The notes: generated from the sequence alone by a model not told the origin. Positions 14,626-23,908 are shown, numbered from the stretch's first letter. The stretch is DNA of 32,808 nucleotides from Cryobacterium sp. Y57 (GCF_002929505.1 NZ_PJJL01000066.1:1-32808), one strand, 5' to 3'. Made by a program: numbers and translations.

Positions 14626-16008
14626 ATGACCCGTTCATTGGCCGATTCCCCACGGCTTGTTCTGGTGGTCGCGGTGCTGGCCTCGTTCATCGCCTTTCTC
14701 GACGGCACCGTCATCAATGTGGCTCTCCCCGCGATCACCCGTGAACTGGGCGGAGGAATCTCGACCCAGCAGTGGGTCGTCGACGCCTACCTCATCACCC
14801 TCGGCGGCATTATTCTGCTGGCCGGTTCGCTCTCCGACGCGTTCGGGCGCAAGCGGGTGCTGTTGTGGGGTCTGGTGGGGTTCGTCTCGGCATCCGTTCT
14901 CTGTGCGGTGGCTCCGAGCGCTCCGTTTCTGATCGGCGCACGTGCCATCCAGGGCGTCGCTGGTGCGCTGCTGGTACCGAGCTCGCTCGCTCTCATCTTC
15001 AGCACATTTTCGGGTGCCGGCCAGGCCCGCGCGATCGGAACCTGGACCGCCTGGACCAGCACAGCCTTCATTGCCGGCCCGCTCATCGGCGGGTTGCTGG
15101 TCGACCTGGCGTCGTGGCGGCTGGTGTTCGCCGTCAACATCGCGCCGATCGCGCTCACCCTGGTTCTGTTGGCGCGGTTGCCGGGCGACGAGGCAGCGGA
15201 TGCCGCGCCCCGCATCGACGTCAGCGGAGCGGTTCTCGGTGTGCTTGGCGTGGCCCTGCCCGTCTTTGCGCTGATCGAGCACGCCGCCTTCGGCTGGGGA
15301 AGCCCGGTCATTCTGGTGCCGCTCATCGTCGGACTGCTGAGTTTTGCGGCGTTTATCTGGCATGAGAACCGTGCGAGAGCGCCGATGATGCCGCTCAGCC
15401 TTTTTCGGGTGCGCAACTTTTGGGTGGGAAACGTGGCGACGACCTTCATTTACGCCGCCCTGTCGCTCGGCACGTTCCTGCTCGCTGTCTTCTTGCAGCA
15501 GGTCGGCGGATACAGCGCGACGCGCGCCGGGTTGGCCCTGCTGCCAGTGAGCATTTTGAGCATCGCCCTGTCCACCGTCATCGGTCGTCTGGCTGGCCGA
15601 TTTGGCCCGCGTCTGTTCATGTGCGTCGGGCCGATCATCGCCGGTATCGGGTTTTTTCTCATGCTGCGCATCGACTCGACCGTCGCCTATTCCAGCCAGG
15701 TTCTGCCCGGCGTCATCATCTTCGGCCTGGGCCTGACGATCACGGTCGCGCCGCTGACCTCCGCCATTCTGGGCGCGATTGAACCCGGCCGGGCGGGCAT
15801 TGCCTCCGCGGTCAATAACGCGCTCTCCCGGGTCGCCGGACTGGTGGCCATCGCCGCAGCGAGCATTGTCGTGGGCCCGGTGCTCGACGTCGACGGGTTC
15901 CATCGCGCCGCGATCGTCACCGGAATTCTGCTGGTCGGAGGCGGAATCGTCTCAGGCATCGGCATTCAGAACCCCGTGTCGGTGCCGGCCGATAAGCTCC
16001 AGGCATGA
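14626..16008 (+). CDS. DHA2-family MFS drug exporter (EmrB/QacA-like)
   Basis: A 460-residue membrane protein with about 14 predicted helices. Family marks are FIAFLDGTVINVALPAITRE in helix 1 (the D-x-T-x-V-N-x-A-L-P motif of DHA2 antiporters), WVVDAYLITLGG, and the loop motif GSLSDAFGRKR. It probably exports drugs or other toxic organics by proton antiport. ATG 14626 gives the usual N-terminus; a GTG at 14608 is possible. It overlaps the downstream oxidoreductase by 4 nt (ATGA). The oxidoreductase says nothing about the substrate. Confidence 0.9.
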   Translation: MTRSLADSPRLVLVVAVLASFIAFLDGTVINVALPAITRELGGGISTQQWVVDAYLITLGGIILLAGSLSDAFGRKRVLLWGLVGFVSASVLCAVAPSAPFLIGARAIQGVAGALLVPSSLALIFSTFSGAGQARAIGTWTAWTSTAFIAGPLIGGLLVDLASWRLVFAVNIAPIALTLVLLARLPGDEAADAAPRIDVSGAVLGVLGVALPVFALIEHAAFGWGSPVILVPLIVGLLSFAAFIWHENRARAPMMPLSLFRVRNFWVGNVATTFIYAALSLGTFLLAVFLQQVGGYSATRAGLALLPVSILSIALSTVIGRLAGRFGPRLFMCVGPIIAGIGFFLMLRIDSTVAYSSQVLPGVIIFGLGLTITVAPLTSAILGAIEPGRAGIASAVNNALSRVAGLVAIAAASIVVGPVLDVDGFHRAAIVTGILLVGGGIVSGIGIQNPVSVPADKLQA

Positions 16009-16991
16009 CAGATTCGATTCGCTGGGGAATCCTGGCCACCGGCGGTATCGCCCACCAGTTCACGAGCGACCTGGTACAGAACGGCCACACGGTGCAGGCC
16101 GTCGGGTCGCGCAGCCAGGCGTCAGGGGATGCCTTCGCCGCCGAATTTGGCATTCCCACGGCACATGCCAGCTACGAAGCGATGGTCAACGATCCCGCGG
16201 TCGACGTCGTCTACGTGTCGACACCGCATCCGTTTCATGCCGAACACGCTGCCCTCGCGTTGAATGCCGGCAAACACGTGCTGATCGAGAAGCCGATCGC
16301 GCTCAACGCCCGGGAAGCCCGACAGATCGTCGACCTGGCCGCGAGCAAGAATCTGCTCGTGCTCGAAGCCATGTGGACCCGGTTTCTGCCGCACATGGTG
16401 CGCATCCGCGAGATTCTGGCGGCCGGCACGCTCGGCGACGTGCGCAGCCTGCTCGCCGACCATACCCAGGACCTTCCCAACGACCCGGAACACCGGATCA
16501 ACTCCCTGGCACTCGGCGGCGGAGCCCTGCTCGACTTGGGGGTCTATCCGGTGAATTTCGCGCACGCTGTCTTCGGGGCACCCGAAACGATACTGGCCAG
16601 TGCCTCATTCAAGGCCACCGGAGCGGATGCCCAGGTCGCGACGATTTTTCGCTATCTGGGCGGACAGATCGCCACGACCTTCTCGGCAAGCGACACCCTC
16701 GGCCCCACCTCGGCGTCGATCATCGGCGCCGAGGGGCGCATCGACATCGACGCCGTCTGGTACGCACCGACCGGTTTTCGAGTACTGGACACGGTCGGCA
16801 CCGTACTCGAAACGTTTGTACCGGCCGAGTTCACCGGCCGCGGGATGCACTTCGAAGCGGTCGAAGCCGAGGCCCTGATTCGCGCCGGCAAGTTCTCGAG
16901 CGACATCATGCCGGCCGAAGAATCGGTCGCCATCATGCACACCCTCGACGCGATTCGGGCCAGGATCGGCCTGCGCTACCCGGGAGAATAG
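16005..16991 (+). CDS. Gfo/Idh/MocA-family NAD(P)-dependent oxidoreductase
   Basis: A 328-residue two-domain enzyme. The N-terminal Rossmann fold starts IRWGILATGGIAHQF, followed by DVVYVSTPHPFHAEHA and the conserved lysine motif HVLIEKPIALN. The C-terminal alpha/beta domain holds GGGALLDLGVYPVNFAHAVFG, with the usual catalytic Asp/His region. Such enzymes oxidise or reduce sugars, inositols or their derivatives; the dihydrodiol dehydrogenase-like subgroup is the nearest style, but the substrate cannot be assigned. It is coupled to the DHA2 exporter by an ATGA overlap. Confidence 0.9.
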   Translation: MTDSIRWGILATGGIAHQFTSDLVQNGHTVQAVGSRSQASGDAFAAEFGIPTAHASYEAMVNDPAVDVVYVSTPHPFHAEHAALALNAGKHVLIEKPIALNAREARQIVDLAASKNLLVLEAMWTRFLPHMVRIREILAAGTLGDVRSLLADHTQDLPNDPEHRINSLALGGGALLDLGVYPVNFAHAVFGAPETILASASFKATGADAQVATIFRYLGGQIATTFSASDTLGPTSASIIGAEGRIDIDAVWYAPTGFRVLDTVGTVLETFVPAEFTGRGMHFEAVEAEALIRAGKFSSDIMPAEESVAIMHTLDAIRARIGLRYPGE

Positions 16992-17036
16992 CTGGCCCGA
17001 AGGCGCGTCGGCTACCATACGGAGGTGGATGAACCC

Positions 17037-18503
17037 GTGCAGACACCCGTAGCCCCAGAGGGCGACCCTGCTCCGCGCAGCGGAATCCGTGCAGTCTTCA
17101 CCCGGTACCGCCGGGCGTCGCTGATCGCCGCCGGTGCTGCCGTCTTCGTGCTGCTCGGTAGTGGAGCCGTCTTCGCCGGAACCCAGACCGGCGCCGCCGG
17201 GCCGGCTGCGGCATCCGGCGCGCCGTCGCCCACGGCCACGCCGCTTCCCACTCCCACCATCGATCCGGCTCGACCGGTGCCCGCCGAAGCGACAGCGGCC
17301 AGCCGGTTGCGTACCTGCTCGGTTGCCGCGCTCGCCGCCGACGCCCGCCTCGCCGATTTTCAGGCGCAGGTCGTCAATGCCAACACCGGTGAGGTGTTGT
17401 TCGACCGCGGCGGCACGACGTCGTCCCGCACCGCGAGTGTCATGAAGGTGCTCACCTCGGCCGCTGCCCTCAACGTGCTCGGGAGCGACTACCGGGCCAC
17501 GACCCGCGTGGTGAAGGGCGCGGAACCCGGTCAGGTCGTGCTCGTCGGCGGGGGAGACCTCACCCTGTCGCGGCTACCCACCGGTCAGGAGCCGTTCTAC
17601 ACCGGCGCCGCCCACCTCGACGACCTTGCGACCCAGACCATGGTCGCCTGGGCTGCCGACCCGACCAATCCGCCGATCACCTCGCTCGTACTCGACGCCT
17701 CGTACTTTTCCGGCCCTGACTGGGACGAGGGCTGGGCCCGCACCGAGCTCGGCCTCGGCGCCATGCCCGAGATCACCGCGCTGATGGTCGACGGTGACCG
17801 CGACGACCCGACCCGGAGCACATCGGCGCGCAGCGAAGACCCGATTGCCCGGGCCGGCCAGGCCTTCGCCGACGCGCTCGGCGGCGGCCTCAGCATCAGT
17901 CAGGCCACCGCCCCGGCCGGAACCGCCCAACTCGGTGCCGTACAGTCCGCACCGGTGTCGACGCTTATTCAACAGTCCCTGATTGTGAGTGACAACACCA
18001 TCGCCGAGATGCTCGCCCGCCTCGTGGCCATCGAAAACGGCGCCGGCAACTCTTTCTCCGCGCTGCAACAAGGCATCGTCGGTGGCCTCGCCGCCTACGG
18101 CATCGACACCACCGGCATGATCATCAAGGACGGCTCGGGACTCAGCCCTCACAATGCTGTTTCGCCGGCGTACCTGACGGCCCTGTTCCTCAAGGTCAAC
18201 GCCCGCGAGGGCAACCTCGGCGTGCTCTTCGATGGCCTGCCGATCGCCGGCGGTCCGCGCGGTTCCCTCTCCTACAGCGACCGTTTCGCCGGTGCGAATT
18301 CCGCCGCCGACGGCGCAGTGTTCGCCAAGACCGGCTGGATCGATACCGGCTACACGCTCGCCGGGGTCATTCGCGCCGCCGACGGCACCCCGCTCACCTT
18401 CGCCATCTACGCCATCGGCACCGTGAGCTCAAACGCTAAAATCGCCATCGACACTTTGACCACCGGCTTCTTTCACTGCGGTGACAATTTATCGAACAAC
18501 TAA
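17037..18503 (+). CDS. dacB: D-alanyl-D-alanine carboxypeptidase/endopeptidase, S13 (PBP4/DacB)
   Basis: A 488-residue cell-wall enzyme of peptidase family S13, trimming or cutting peptidoglycan peptides. A cytoplasmic N-terminus and one anchor helix (around 25-45) precede a Pro/Thr linker. Catalytic motifs are in order: SVMK (SxxK, nucleophile), SDN in VSDNTIAEML, and KTG in FAKTGWIDTG. The start is GTG 17037, 11 nt after GGAGG; the in-frame GTG 17025 overlaps that ribosome site and is unlikely. Followed after 19 bp by the nicotinamidase. In many actinobacteria dacB is part of the core chromosome, suggesting the contig leaves the accessory region here. Confidence 0.92.
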   Translation: MQTPVAPEGDPAPRSGIRAVFTRYRRASLIAAGAAVFVLLGSGAVFAGTQTGAAGPAAASGAPSPTATPLPTPTIDPARPVPAEATAASRLRTCSVAALAADARLADFQAQVVNANTGEVLFDRGGTTSSRTASVMKVLTSAAALNVLGSDYRATTRVVKGAEPGQVVLVGGGDLTLSRLPTGQEPFYTGAAHLDDLATQTMVAWAADPTNPPITSLVLDASYFSGPDWDEGWARTELGLGAMPEITALMVDGDRDDPTRSTSARSEDPIARAGQAFADALGGGLSISQATAPAGTAQLGAVQSAPVSTLIQQSLIVSDNTIAEMLARLVAIENGAGNSFSALQQGIVGGLAAYGIDTTGMIIKDGSGLSPHNAVSPAYLTALFLKVNAREGNLGVLFDGLPIAGGPRGSLSYSDRFAGANSAADGAVFAKTGWIDTGYTLAGVIRAADGTPLTFAIYAIGTVSSNAKIAIDTLTTGFFHCGDNLSNN

Positions 18504-18522
18504 CCCTTCGCAAGGAGACCTC

Positions 18523-19113
18523 ATGACCCGCGCACTGTTCATCATCGACGTTCAGAATGATTTCACCGAGGGCGGAGTGCTCGGCGTTGACGGTGGGGCC
18601 GCGGTCGCGTCGGGTGTGAGTGTGCTGCTGGCCGAGCATCCGCATGCCTATAAATATGTCTTCGCCTCGCGTGACTGGCACGATATCGGCAACGACAACG
18701 GTGGCCACTTCGCGCGCGATACGGCGCCCGACTACGTCACAACCTGGCCGGTGCACTGCGTGGCCGGCACGACGGGCGCCGAGTACCACAAGGCTCTGAC
18801 AACGGATGCCGTGACCTTCCACATTCGCAAGGGCCAGGGCCGGCCCGCATATTCCATTTTCGAGGGCGCCACCGAGGCCGGGCAGACGGTGACGGAGTTG
18901 CTGAGCGAGCACGGCGTGACCGAGGTGGACATCGTCGGCCTCGCAACGGACCACTGCGTGCGAGCCTCCGTTCTCGACGCGCTCGAACACGGCCAGCGCG
19001 TGCGGGTGCTGACCGATCTCGTTGCCGGTGTCGCCGCGGAATCCACGGCGACCGCCCTCGCTGAGATGGCGCACGCCGGTGCGGTGTTTGCCGTGAGCGA
19101 CGCCGTCGAGTGA
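18523..19113 (+). CDS. pncA: Nicotinamidase (isochorismatase-like hydrolase)
   Basis: A 196-residue cysteine hydrolase converting nicotinamide to nicotinate for NAD salvage. The catalytic triad is visible as Asp9 (FIIDVQNDF), Lys103 (RKGQGR) and Cys145 (ATDHCVRAS). Metal ligands are Asp51, His53 and His62 (SRDWHDIGNDNGGHF). AAGGAG lies 6 nt before ATG 18523. The stop overlaps the GTG of the alpha/beta hydrolase gene by 4 nt. Confidence 0.92.
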   Translation: MTRALFIIDVQNDFTEGGVLGVDGGAAVASGVSVLLAEHPHAYKYVFASRDWHDIGNDNGGHFARDTAPDYVTTWPVHCVAGTTGAEYHKALTTDAVTFHIRKGQGRPAYSIFEGATEAGQTVTELLSEHGVTEVDIVGLATDHCVRASVLDALEHGQRVRVLTDLVAGVAAESTATALAEMAHAGAVFAVSDAVE

Positions 19114-19841
19114 CCCTATTCGCCAACAGGCTCGATGGCGTACAAATTGCCTTTGATGCCGCCCCGGGGGAGCGACCGGTTCTGCTCGTGCACGGTTTCG
19201 CGTCGACCGCGGCGGTCACCTGGATTGGCTCGGGGTGGGTGCGGGCACTTGGGGAAGTCGGGCGGGGCGCGATCACGCCTGACCTCCGCGGGCACGGGCG
19301 CAGCGACAGGCCGCACCGCTCTGCCGACTATCTACCGAGGCAGCTGGCCGCTGACCTCGTGGCGGTGCTCGACAGACTGGAACTTGAGCGGGTCGACGTA
19401 ATCGGTTATTCCCTGGGGTCGCGGGTCGTGGCCGCCCTGGCCAGGCTTGCGCCCGAACGCGTGCGCAGCCTCGTGCTCGGCGGGGCAGGGCCGCTCGAAC
19501 TATTCGACACCTGGGACCAGGGCGAGGTCAACCGGTTCCTGCTCTCTGGCGACCTTCCTTCCGACCCGACCATCGCCGCCGTACTCGGGCCGGCGATCAC
19601 CGCTGGTGCCGACCGGGAGGCACTCTGGGCGTGTGTGCAGGGGATGGCGGGATGCACCCTGGACGTGCCAGTGGGCATCCCGCAATTATTCGTGGCGGGC
19701 GGCGCCGACCAGATTCCAGCGGGGGTGGCCGTGCTCGCGGCCGAACGCGGTGCCGGGTACGTCGAACTGCCCGGCCGCACCCACCTTAGCGCGCTGACCG
19801 CCCCCGAGTTCACGCAAGCCGCCCTGGAGTTCTTGAACTGA
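19110..19841 (+). CDS. Alpha/beta-fold hydrolase
   Basis: A 243-residue alpha/beta hydrolase with oxyanion motif LLVHGFAST, nucleophile elbow GYSLGS, a conserved DLRGHGRSDRP loop and the late catalytic His in LPGRTHLSAL. The substrate is unknown; the fold covers esterases, lactonases and C-C hydrolases. GTG 19110 overlaps the pncA stop, so it belongs to that operon. The shared terminator at 19880-19917 follows. Confidence 0.9.
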   Translation: MTLFANRLDGVQIAFDAAPGERPVLLVHGFASTAAVTWIGSGWVRALGEVGRGAITPDLRGHGRSDRPHRSADYLPRQLAADLVAVLDRLELERVDVIGYSLGSRVVAALARLAPERVRSLVLGGAGPLELFDTWDQGEVNRFLLSGDLPSDPTIAAVLGPAITAGADREALWACVQGMAGCTLDVPVGIPQLFVAGGADQIPAGVAVLAAERGAGYVELPGRTHLSALTAPEFTQAALEFLN

Positions 19842-19879
19842 GCCGCTGGCTCGTAGCCCGCGCGCAGCAAGCACGAAGA

Positions 19880-19917
19880 AACCGTGCCGCCAGAGTGTTA
19901 TTCCAAGCGGCACGGTT
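19880..19917. terminator. Bidirectional intrinsic terminator
   Basis: A perfect 11-bp stem (AACCGTGCCGC / GCGGCACGGTT) with a 16-nt loop lies between two convergent genes, 38 bp after the alpha/beta hydrolase stop and 14 bp after the MHS transporter stop on the other strand. T-rich ends are short on both sides. Confidence 0.75.
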
Positions 19918-19931
19918 GTGATCTACGACAG

Positions 19932-21278
19932 TTACTCGTGCGTGCTGATGCCCAGCGCAACCCCGCGCGTCTCTTTCACCAGGGTCACCGCGACGAAGGA
20001 TATCGCGGCGAGCACCATGAGATAGACGCCGATCGAGATGGACTGACCGGTCTGATCGAGCAACAGTTGCGCGATGAGCGGGGCGAACGCGCCACCGAGA
20101 ATCGCACCGAGCGCGTAGCCGATCGAAACACCGGAGTAGCGCACCTGGGCCGGGAACATTTCGGCGTAGAGCGCGGCCTGCGGGCCATAGGAGAAGCCGA
20201 GTCCGCTCGCCAGGATGATGAGCGAGAGCGCAAACCAGACGATGTCGCCGGTGTCGACGAGCAGGAACATCGGGATTGCCCAGATGAAGAGGAACGCGTA
20301 GCCGAGCTGGAAGGTGCGCACGCGGCCGATTTTGTCGGAGAGGATTCCACCGAGCATGGTCGACGCGAGCCAGAACGCGGCGGCGACAGTGCTGGCGATG
20401 AGCACAGGGGTGCGCTCCATGCCGAGTCCGCCAGCGTCGGCGGGCTTGGTGGCGTACGAGCCGAAGAAAGCGATGAGCATATAACCGGCCGCGTTGTTGG
20501 CTATGAAGATCAATGCGGTGAGGATGACCTGACGCGAGTGGTTCTGGAAGAGCTGCTTGATCGGGGCGGCAGATTCTTTCTTGCGGTTCTGCATTTCTTT
20601 GAAGACCGGGCTTTCGGCGACCGCGCGGCGGATGACCCAACCGACGACGATGAGTAGCACGGAGACGAGGAACGGAATGCGCCAACCCCAGCTGAGGAAC
20701 GCGTCGTCGCTCATCGAGGTGGTCACGATGATCATGACACCCGTGGCGAGAATGAGGCCGACCGGAACCCCGATCTGCGGGTAGGCACCGAAGAATCCGC
20801 GCTTGTTGATCGGTGCGTGCTCGACGCTCATGAGCGCCGCACCGCCCCATTCGCCGCCGGCCGAGAAGCCTTGCAGGATGCGAAGCACGATCAGCAGGAT
20901 CGGTGCCGAGACGCCGATCTGGTCAAAGGTCGGCAGCAGGCCGATGAGAGCAGTGGCCGCGCCCATCATGACGAGTGTGAACACCAGCATCGCCTTGCGG
21001 CCGATGCGGTCGCCGAGGTGCCCGGCGATGATGGCGCCGAGCGGACGGACGAGGAAGCTAATGCCGAGTGACGCCCAGGCGATCAGCTGAGCGAGCGGCA
21101 CGTTTTCGCCGGCAAGCGGGGCGAAGAACAGGCCGGCCAGTACGAGGCCGGCGGCCTGGGCGTAGATGAAAAAGTCGTACCACTCGATGGTGGTGCCGAC
21201 CATCGTACCGGCGAGGACCCGCCGTTCTTCATTCCGTTTAGCGCTGATTGCCTGCGTGCGCTCGGTCGTTAAGGCCAT
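19932..21278 (-). CDS. MHS-family MFS transporter (metabolite:H+ symporter)
   Basis: A 448-residue, 12-helix transporter of the MHS subfamily. The marks are GTTIEWYDFFIYAQAAG in helix 1, RPLGAIIAGHLGDRIGRKAML and RILQGFSAGGEWGGAALM. Relatives import organic acids such as shikimate, alpha-ketoglutarate or aromatic acids. It closes the homoprotocatechuate locus on the same strand and probably imports the aromatic acid; the substrate is inferred from context. GGGAG stands before ATG 21278. The 224-bp gap to the IclR gene (21279-21502) holds no gene and should carry its own promoter. Confidence 0.85.
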   Translation of the reverse strand: MALTTERTQAISAKRNEERRVLAGTMVGTTIEWYDFFIYAQAAGLVLAGLFFAPLAGENVPLAQLIAWASLGISFLVRPLGAIIAGHLGDRIGRKAMLVFTLVMMGAATALIGLLPTFDQIGVSAPILLIVLRILQGFSAGGEWGGAALMSVEHAPINKRGFFGAYPQIGVPVGLILATGVMIIVTTSMSDDAFLSWGWRIPFLVSVLLIVVGWVIRRAVAESPVFKEMQNRKKESAAPIKQLFQNHSRQVILTALIFIANNAAGYMLIAFFGSYATKPADAGGLGMERTPVLIASTVAAAFWLASTMLGGILSDKIGRVRTFQLGYAFLFIWAIPMFLLVDTGDIVWFALSLIILASGLGFSYGPQAALYAEMFPAQVRYSGVSIGYALGAILGGAFAPLIAQLLLDQTGQSISIGVYLMVLAAISFVAVTLVKETRGVALGISTHE

Positions 21279-21502
21279 GGAATACTCCCTTGTATCTCAT
21301 TGCGGTGCTGGGTCGGGTACTGATGCACAGTGTGGGGATCGTGCGGAGAAAACCGGCACGGGGGCAGTATGGCAGCAAAACCAAAGATTACCTACCTATT
21401 GGTCAGTATTGTACGGGATCGTTGCTTGTGCGGGAGGTGGAGCACAATCGCACCCGGCATACACGATTGACGCGCAGTAGCGCGTGCAACACGCAGAGTG
21501 GG

Positions 21503-22267
21503 TCAGCGAAGCTCGGCGACGATCGTGCGCGCAGCCTCGGTGAGGGCTGCGCCGATGTCGGTGGGGGAATGCAGACTCGAGATATAGACGACGGCGATGG
21601 CGGCAGGCGAATCCCCGGGCACGGGCAGCGGCACGGCGATCGACGACAGGCCGGGAATGACCTCGTCGTGGCTGGAGGCATAGCCGACAGTAGCGACCTC
21701 ACTGGCCTCGCTCCGTCGAGTTTCGGTGAGACCGAGCGCGGCCCACTGCGCGGCGTTCAGCGCGGACTGGATGGCGATCCCTGGTGCCCCCACGTGCAGC
21801 GGGTGCCGTGTGCCGGGCCGCTGCGCCACCGTCGCGTGGGGCTGGCGCGATTCGATACTCACGAGCGTGACCACCTCGCCCAGGTCAAGCACGGCGACGA
21901 AGGCGGTCATGCCGAGGTCGTGGGCAATACGGGTAAGCACGGGCAGTGCCGCGGCCTGCAGGTCGCGGGACACCCCGCGGGCCAGGGCGGCCAAGCGGGG
22001 GCCGAGCCGCACCAGTCCGGCCGGGTCCCGCACGACGAGGCCGTGATCTTCCAGGGTGCGGAGGATGCGATAGGCGATCGAACGGTGCACGTCGAGGGCA
22101 GCGGCGAGTTGGAGGATACTCATCGGTTCGCCGGATTCAGCGAGAATCTCCAGCATGCGAATGCCGCGCGACAGGGTCTGCGAGTGTGCGGCGGGCACCG
22201 AGGCGGGCACCGAGGCGGGCCCCGAGGCGGGGCTGCCGGAGGTCTCGGCGAATTCGGGGATCGACAC
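21503..22267 (-). CDS. IclR-family transcriptional regulator
   Basis: A 254-residue IclR regulator. The winged HTH is SRGIRMLEILAESGEPMSIL, followed by LAAALDVHRSIAYRILRTLEDHGLVVRD; the C-terminal effector domain contains GMTAFVAVLDLGEVVTLVS and HPLHVGAPGIAIQ. Such proteins commonly control aromatic-acid pathways. GTG 22267 is taken as start although its purine-rich site abuts it; the N-terminal 25 residues are an Ala/Pro/Ser linker encoded by a 12-bp tandem repeat (22190-22237), so the true start could lie later. It stands between hpaI and the transporter and is the second regulator of the locus. Confidence 0.88.
   Translation of the reverse strand: MSIPEFAETSGSPASGPASVPASVPAAHSQTLSRGIRMLEILAESGEPMSILQLAAALDVHRSIAYRILRTLEDHGLVVRDPAGLVRLGPRLAALARGVSRDLQAAALPVLTRIAHDLGMTAFVAVLDLGEVVTLVSIESRQPHATVAQRPGTRHPLHVGAPGIAIQSALNAAQWAALGLTETRRSEASEVATVGYASSHDEVIPGLSSIAVPLPVPGDSPAAIAVVYISSLHSPTDIGAALTEAARTIVAELR
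22190..22237. repeat. 12-bp tandem repeat inside the IclR gene
   Basis: GGCGGGCACCGA occurs twice exactly, then once with one change, then as a degraded fourth copy. It encodes the PASG/PASV/PASV linker before the HTH. Being a multiple of 3, copy changes would keep the frame. Confidence 0.85.
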
Positions 22268-22296
22268 CCTCTCATTCTCGCATTCGGCCTGGGCGC

Positions 22297-23124
22297 TCAG
22301 TAACTCGTTCGTGGGACGGCATCGACGGCAGGGCCCGTGCTGCCGGGCCTGATGAACGTCGCGGCGAGCTTCTCCGAGGCCCGGGCGAGAACGGCCACGT
22401 CGGCACCGACGAGCACGAAGCGGGCGCCCGCCGCCAGGTAACGCTCGGCGGTTGCGGGGGCGAAGGCATTGACGCCGGCGGGTTTGCCGAGCGCCGACAC
22501 CGTGCGGATGCACTGCTCGACCGAGGCGATGACGTCGGGGTGGTCCTGCTGGCCGAGCAGGCCCATCGACGCGGCGAGGTCGGCGGGGCCGATGAACACG
22601 CCGTCGATGCCGTCGACGGCGGCGATCTGGGCGATGTTGGCCACGGCATCCGTCGTCTCGATCTGCACGAACAGTGAGATCGTGTCGTTGGCGCGAGCCA
22701 GGTAGTCGTCGATACGGTTCCACCGGGATGCCCGGGCGAGGGCGCTGCCGACGCCGCGAACGCCGAGCGGCGCATAGCGCACCGCGGCGGCCATCTCGCG
22801 GGCCTGCTCGGCAGTGTCGATCATGGGGATCAACAGATTCTGAGCGCCGAGGTCCAACAGTTGCTTCACGATGACACGCTCGCCGGCTGGTACGCGCACC
22901 ACCGGCACGATCGGGTAGCCGTGCACCGCCTGCAGCTGACTGAGCGTCGCCTCGAGGCCGTTGGGGCTGTGTTCGGTATCGATCAACAGCCAGTCGAGAC
23001 CGCTGCCGGCGCAGATTTCGGCCACCAGCGCGCTGCCGGAGCACACCCACATTCCGATCTGGGCACGTGAGGCGCTCGCAAGAACGTCTCGGAAGGTCGG
23101 CTCTGCTATTACTCGAATCGGCAT
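22297..23124 (-). CDS. hpaI: HpaI: 4-hydroxy-2-oxoheptane-1,7-dioate aldolase
   Basis: A 275-residue class II HpcH/HpaI aldolase that cleaves the last pathway intermediate to pyruvate and succinic semialdehyde. The family core is present: GLDWLLIDTEHSPNGLE (metal-site region), VPVVRVPAG, the PLGVRGVGSA loop, QIETTDAVANI with the metal Glu, and GVFIGPADLAASMG with the metal Asp. ATG 23124 is chosen from the family start; it overlaps the hpaH stop by 16 nt. A 29-bp gap separates it from the IclR gene. Confidence 0.92.
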   Translation of the reverse strand: MPIRVIAEPTFRDVLASASRAQIGMWVCSGSALVAEICAGSGLDWLLIDTEHSPNGLEATLSQLQAVHGYPIVPVVRVPAGERVIVKQLLDLGAQNLLIPMIDTAEQAREMAAAVRYAPLGVRGVGSALARASRWNRIDDYLARANDTISLFVQIETTDAVANIAQIAAVDGIDGVFIGPADLAASMGLLGQQDHPDVIASVEQCIRTVSALGKPAGVNAFAPATAERYLAAGARFVLVGADVAVLARASEKLAATFIRPGSTGPAVDAVPRTSY

Positions 23125-23894
23125 GTGATTGCTCCCAACGGTCCGTAGTCGGCGTGCACGGTATCGCCCTGTTCCACCCACATCGGGCGGGTGAACGAGC
23201 CGGCCAAAATGATCTCGCCGGCTTCGAGCCTGGCTTCGTGCTGGGCGAGCTTGTTCGCCAGCCAGTAGACGCCGGCAGCGGGGTGGCCCAGCACGGCCGC
23301 GGCCACACCGGATTCCTCGATGGTCTGGTTGCGGTAGAGCAGCGCCGACACCCAGGGCAGGTCGATATCGCCGACCTTCACGGGCGTACCGCCCAGCACC
23401 ATTCCGCCCATCGCCGCGTTGTCGGAGATGGTGTCGACGATGGTACGGCCGGCCATTTCGATGCGTGAGCTGAGGATTTCCAGCGCCGGAACGACGTAGT
23501 CCGTGGCATCGAGCACGTCGAACAACGTGCAGTTCGGGCCGGACAGTGACGTGCCCAGCACGAAGGCAAGCTCGACTTCGATTCGCACGTTCGAGAAGCT
23601 GTCGAAACGGATGCTCGCGCCATTCTCATAGACCTCGTCAGCGAAGATCACACCGTAATCGGGTTCGGTGATGCCGGTGGCGTTCTGCATGACCTTGGAG
23701 GTCAGGCCGATCTTGTGGCCGACGAGACGGCGGCCGCCCGCGATGCCGCGCTCCCTCCACAAGCTCTGCACGGCGTAGGCATCGTCGACGGTCATGCCGG
23801 GGTAGCGGGCGGTGAGGAGGGGGACCGTCGACCGGGTTCGGCCGGCCGCGACGAGTTCGTCGGCGATCTCTTCGATGACTGACTGGTCAAGCAT
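23109..23894 (-). CDS. hpaH: HpaH: 2-oxohept-4-ene-1,7-dioate hydratase
   Basis: A 261-residue hydratase of the MhpD/HpaH branch of the FAH superfamily. It adds water to the dienoate before aldol cleavage. Visible are GGRRLVGHKIGLTSKVMQ, EPDYGVIFADEV, IRIEVELAFVLG with the metal-binding Glu pair, and the C-terminal AGEIILAGSFTRPMWVEQGD. It could act on the related 2-oxopent-4-enoate, but the neighbouring HpaD, HpaE and HpaI support the seven-carbon diacid. 14 bp separate it from hpaD; it overlaps hpaI. Confidence 0.92.
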   Translation of the reverse strand: MLDQSVIEEIADELVAAGRTRSTVPLLTARYPGMTVDDAYAVQSLWRERGIAGGRRLVGHKIGLTSKVMQNATGITEPDYGVIFADEVYENGASIRFDSFSNVRIEVELAFVLGTSLSGPNCTLFDVLDATDYVVPALEILSSRIEMAGRTIVDTISDNAAMGGMVLGGTPVKVGDIDLPWVSALLYRNQTIEESGVAAAVLGHPAAGVYWLANKLAQHEARLEAGEIILAGSFTRPMWVEQGDTVHADYGPLGAITCRFE

Positions 23895-23908
23895 GCGCGC
23901 GCTTCTTC

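Noticed and set aside
14635..15903. 422-residue open frame on the minus strand inside the DHA2 exporter
   Set aside because: Asp/Glu/Arg/Gln-rich product typical of an antisense shadow of a GC-rich membrane-protein gene; the plus-strand frame has clear DHA2 motifs.
15779..17032. 417-residue plus-strand frame spanning the exporter end and the oxidoreductase
   Set aside because: Arg/Pro-rich with no motifs and in a different frame from two well-recognised genes.
22268..23308. Upstream extension of the IclR frame to 601 residues through hpaI
   Set aside because: The extension reads hpaI and hpaH in a wrong frame and is Arg-rich; the IclR homology begins only after the GTG at 22267.
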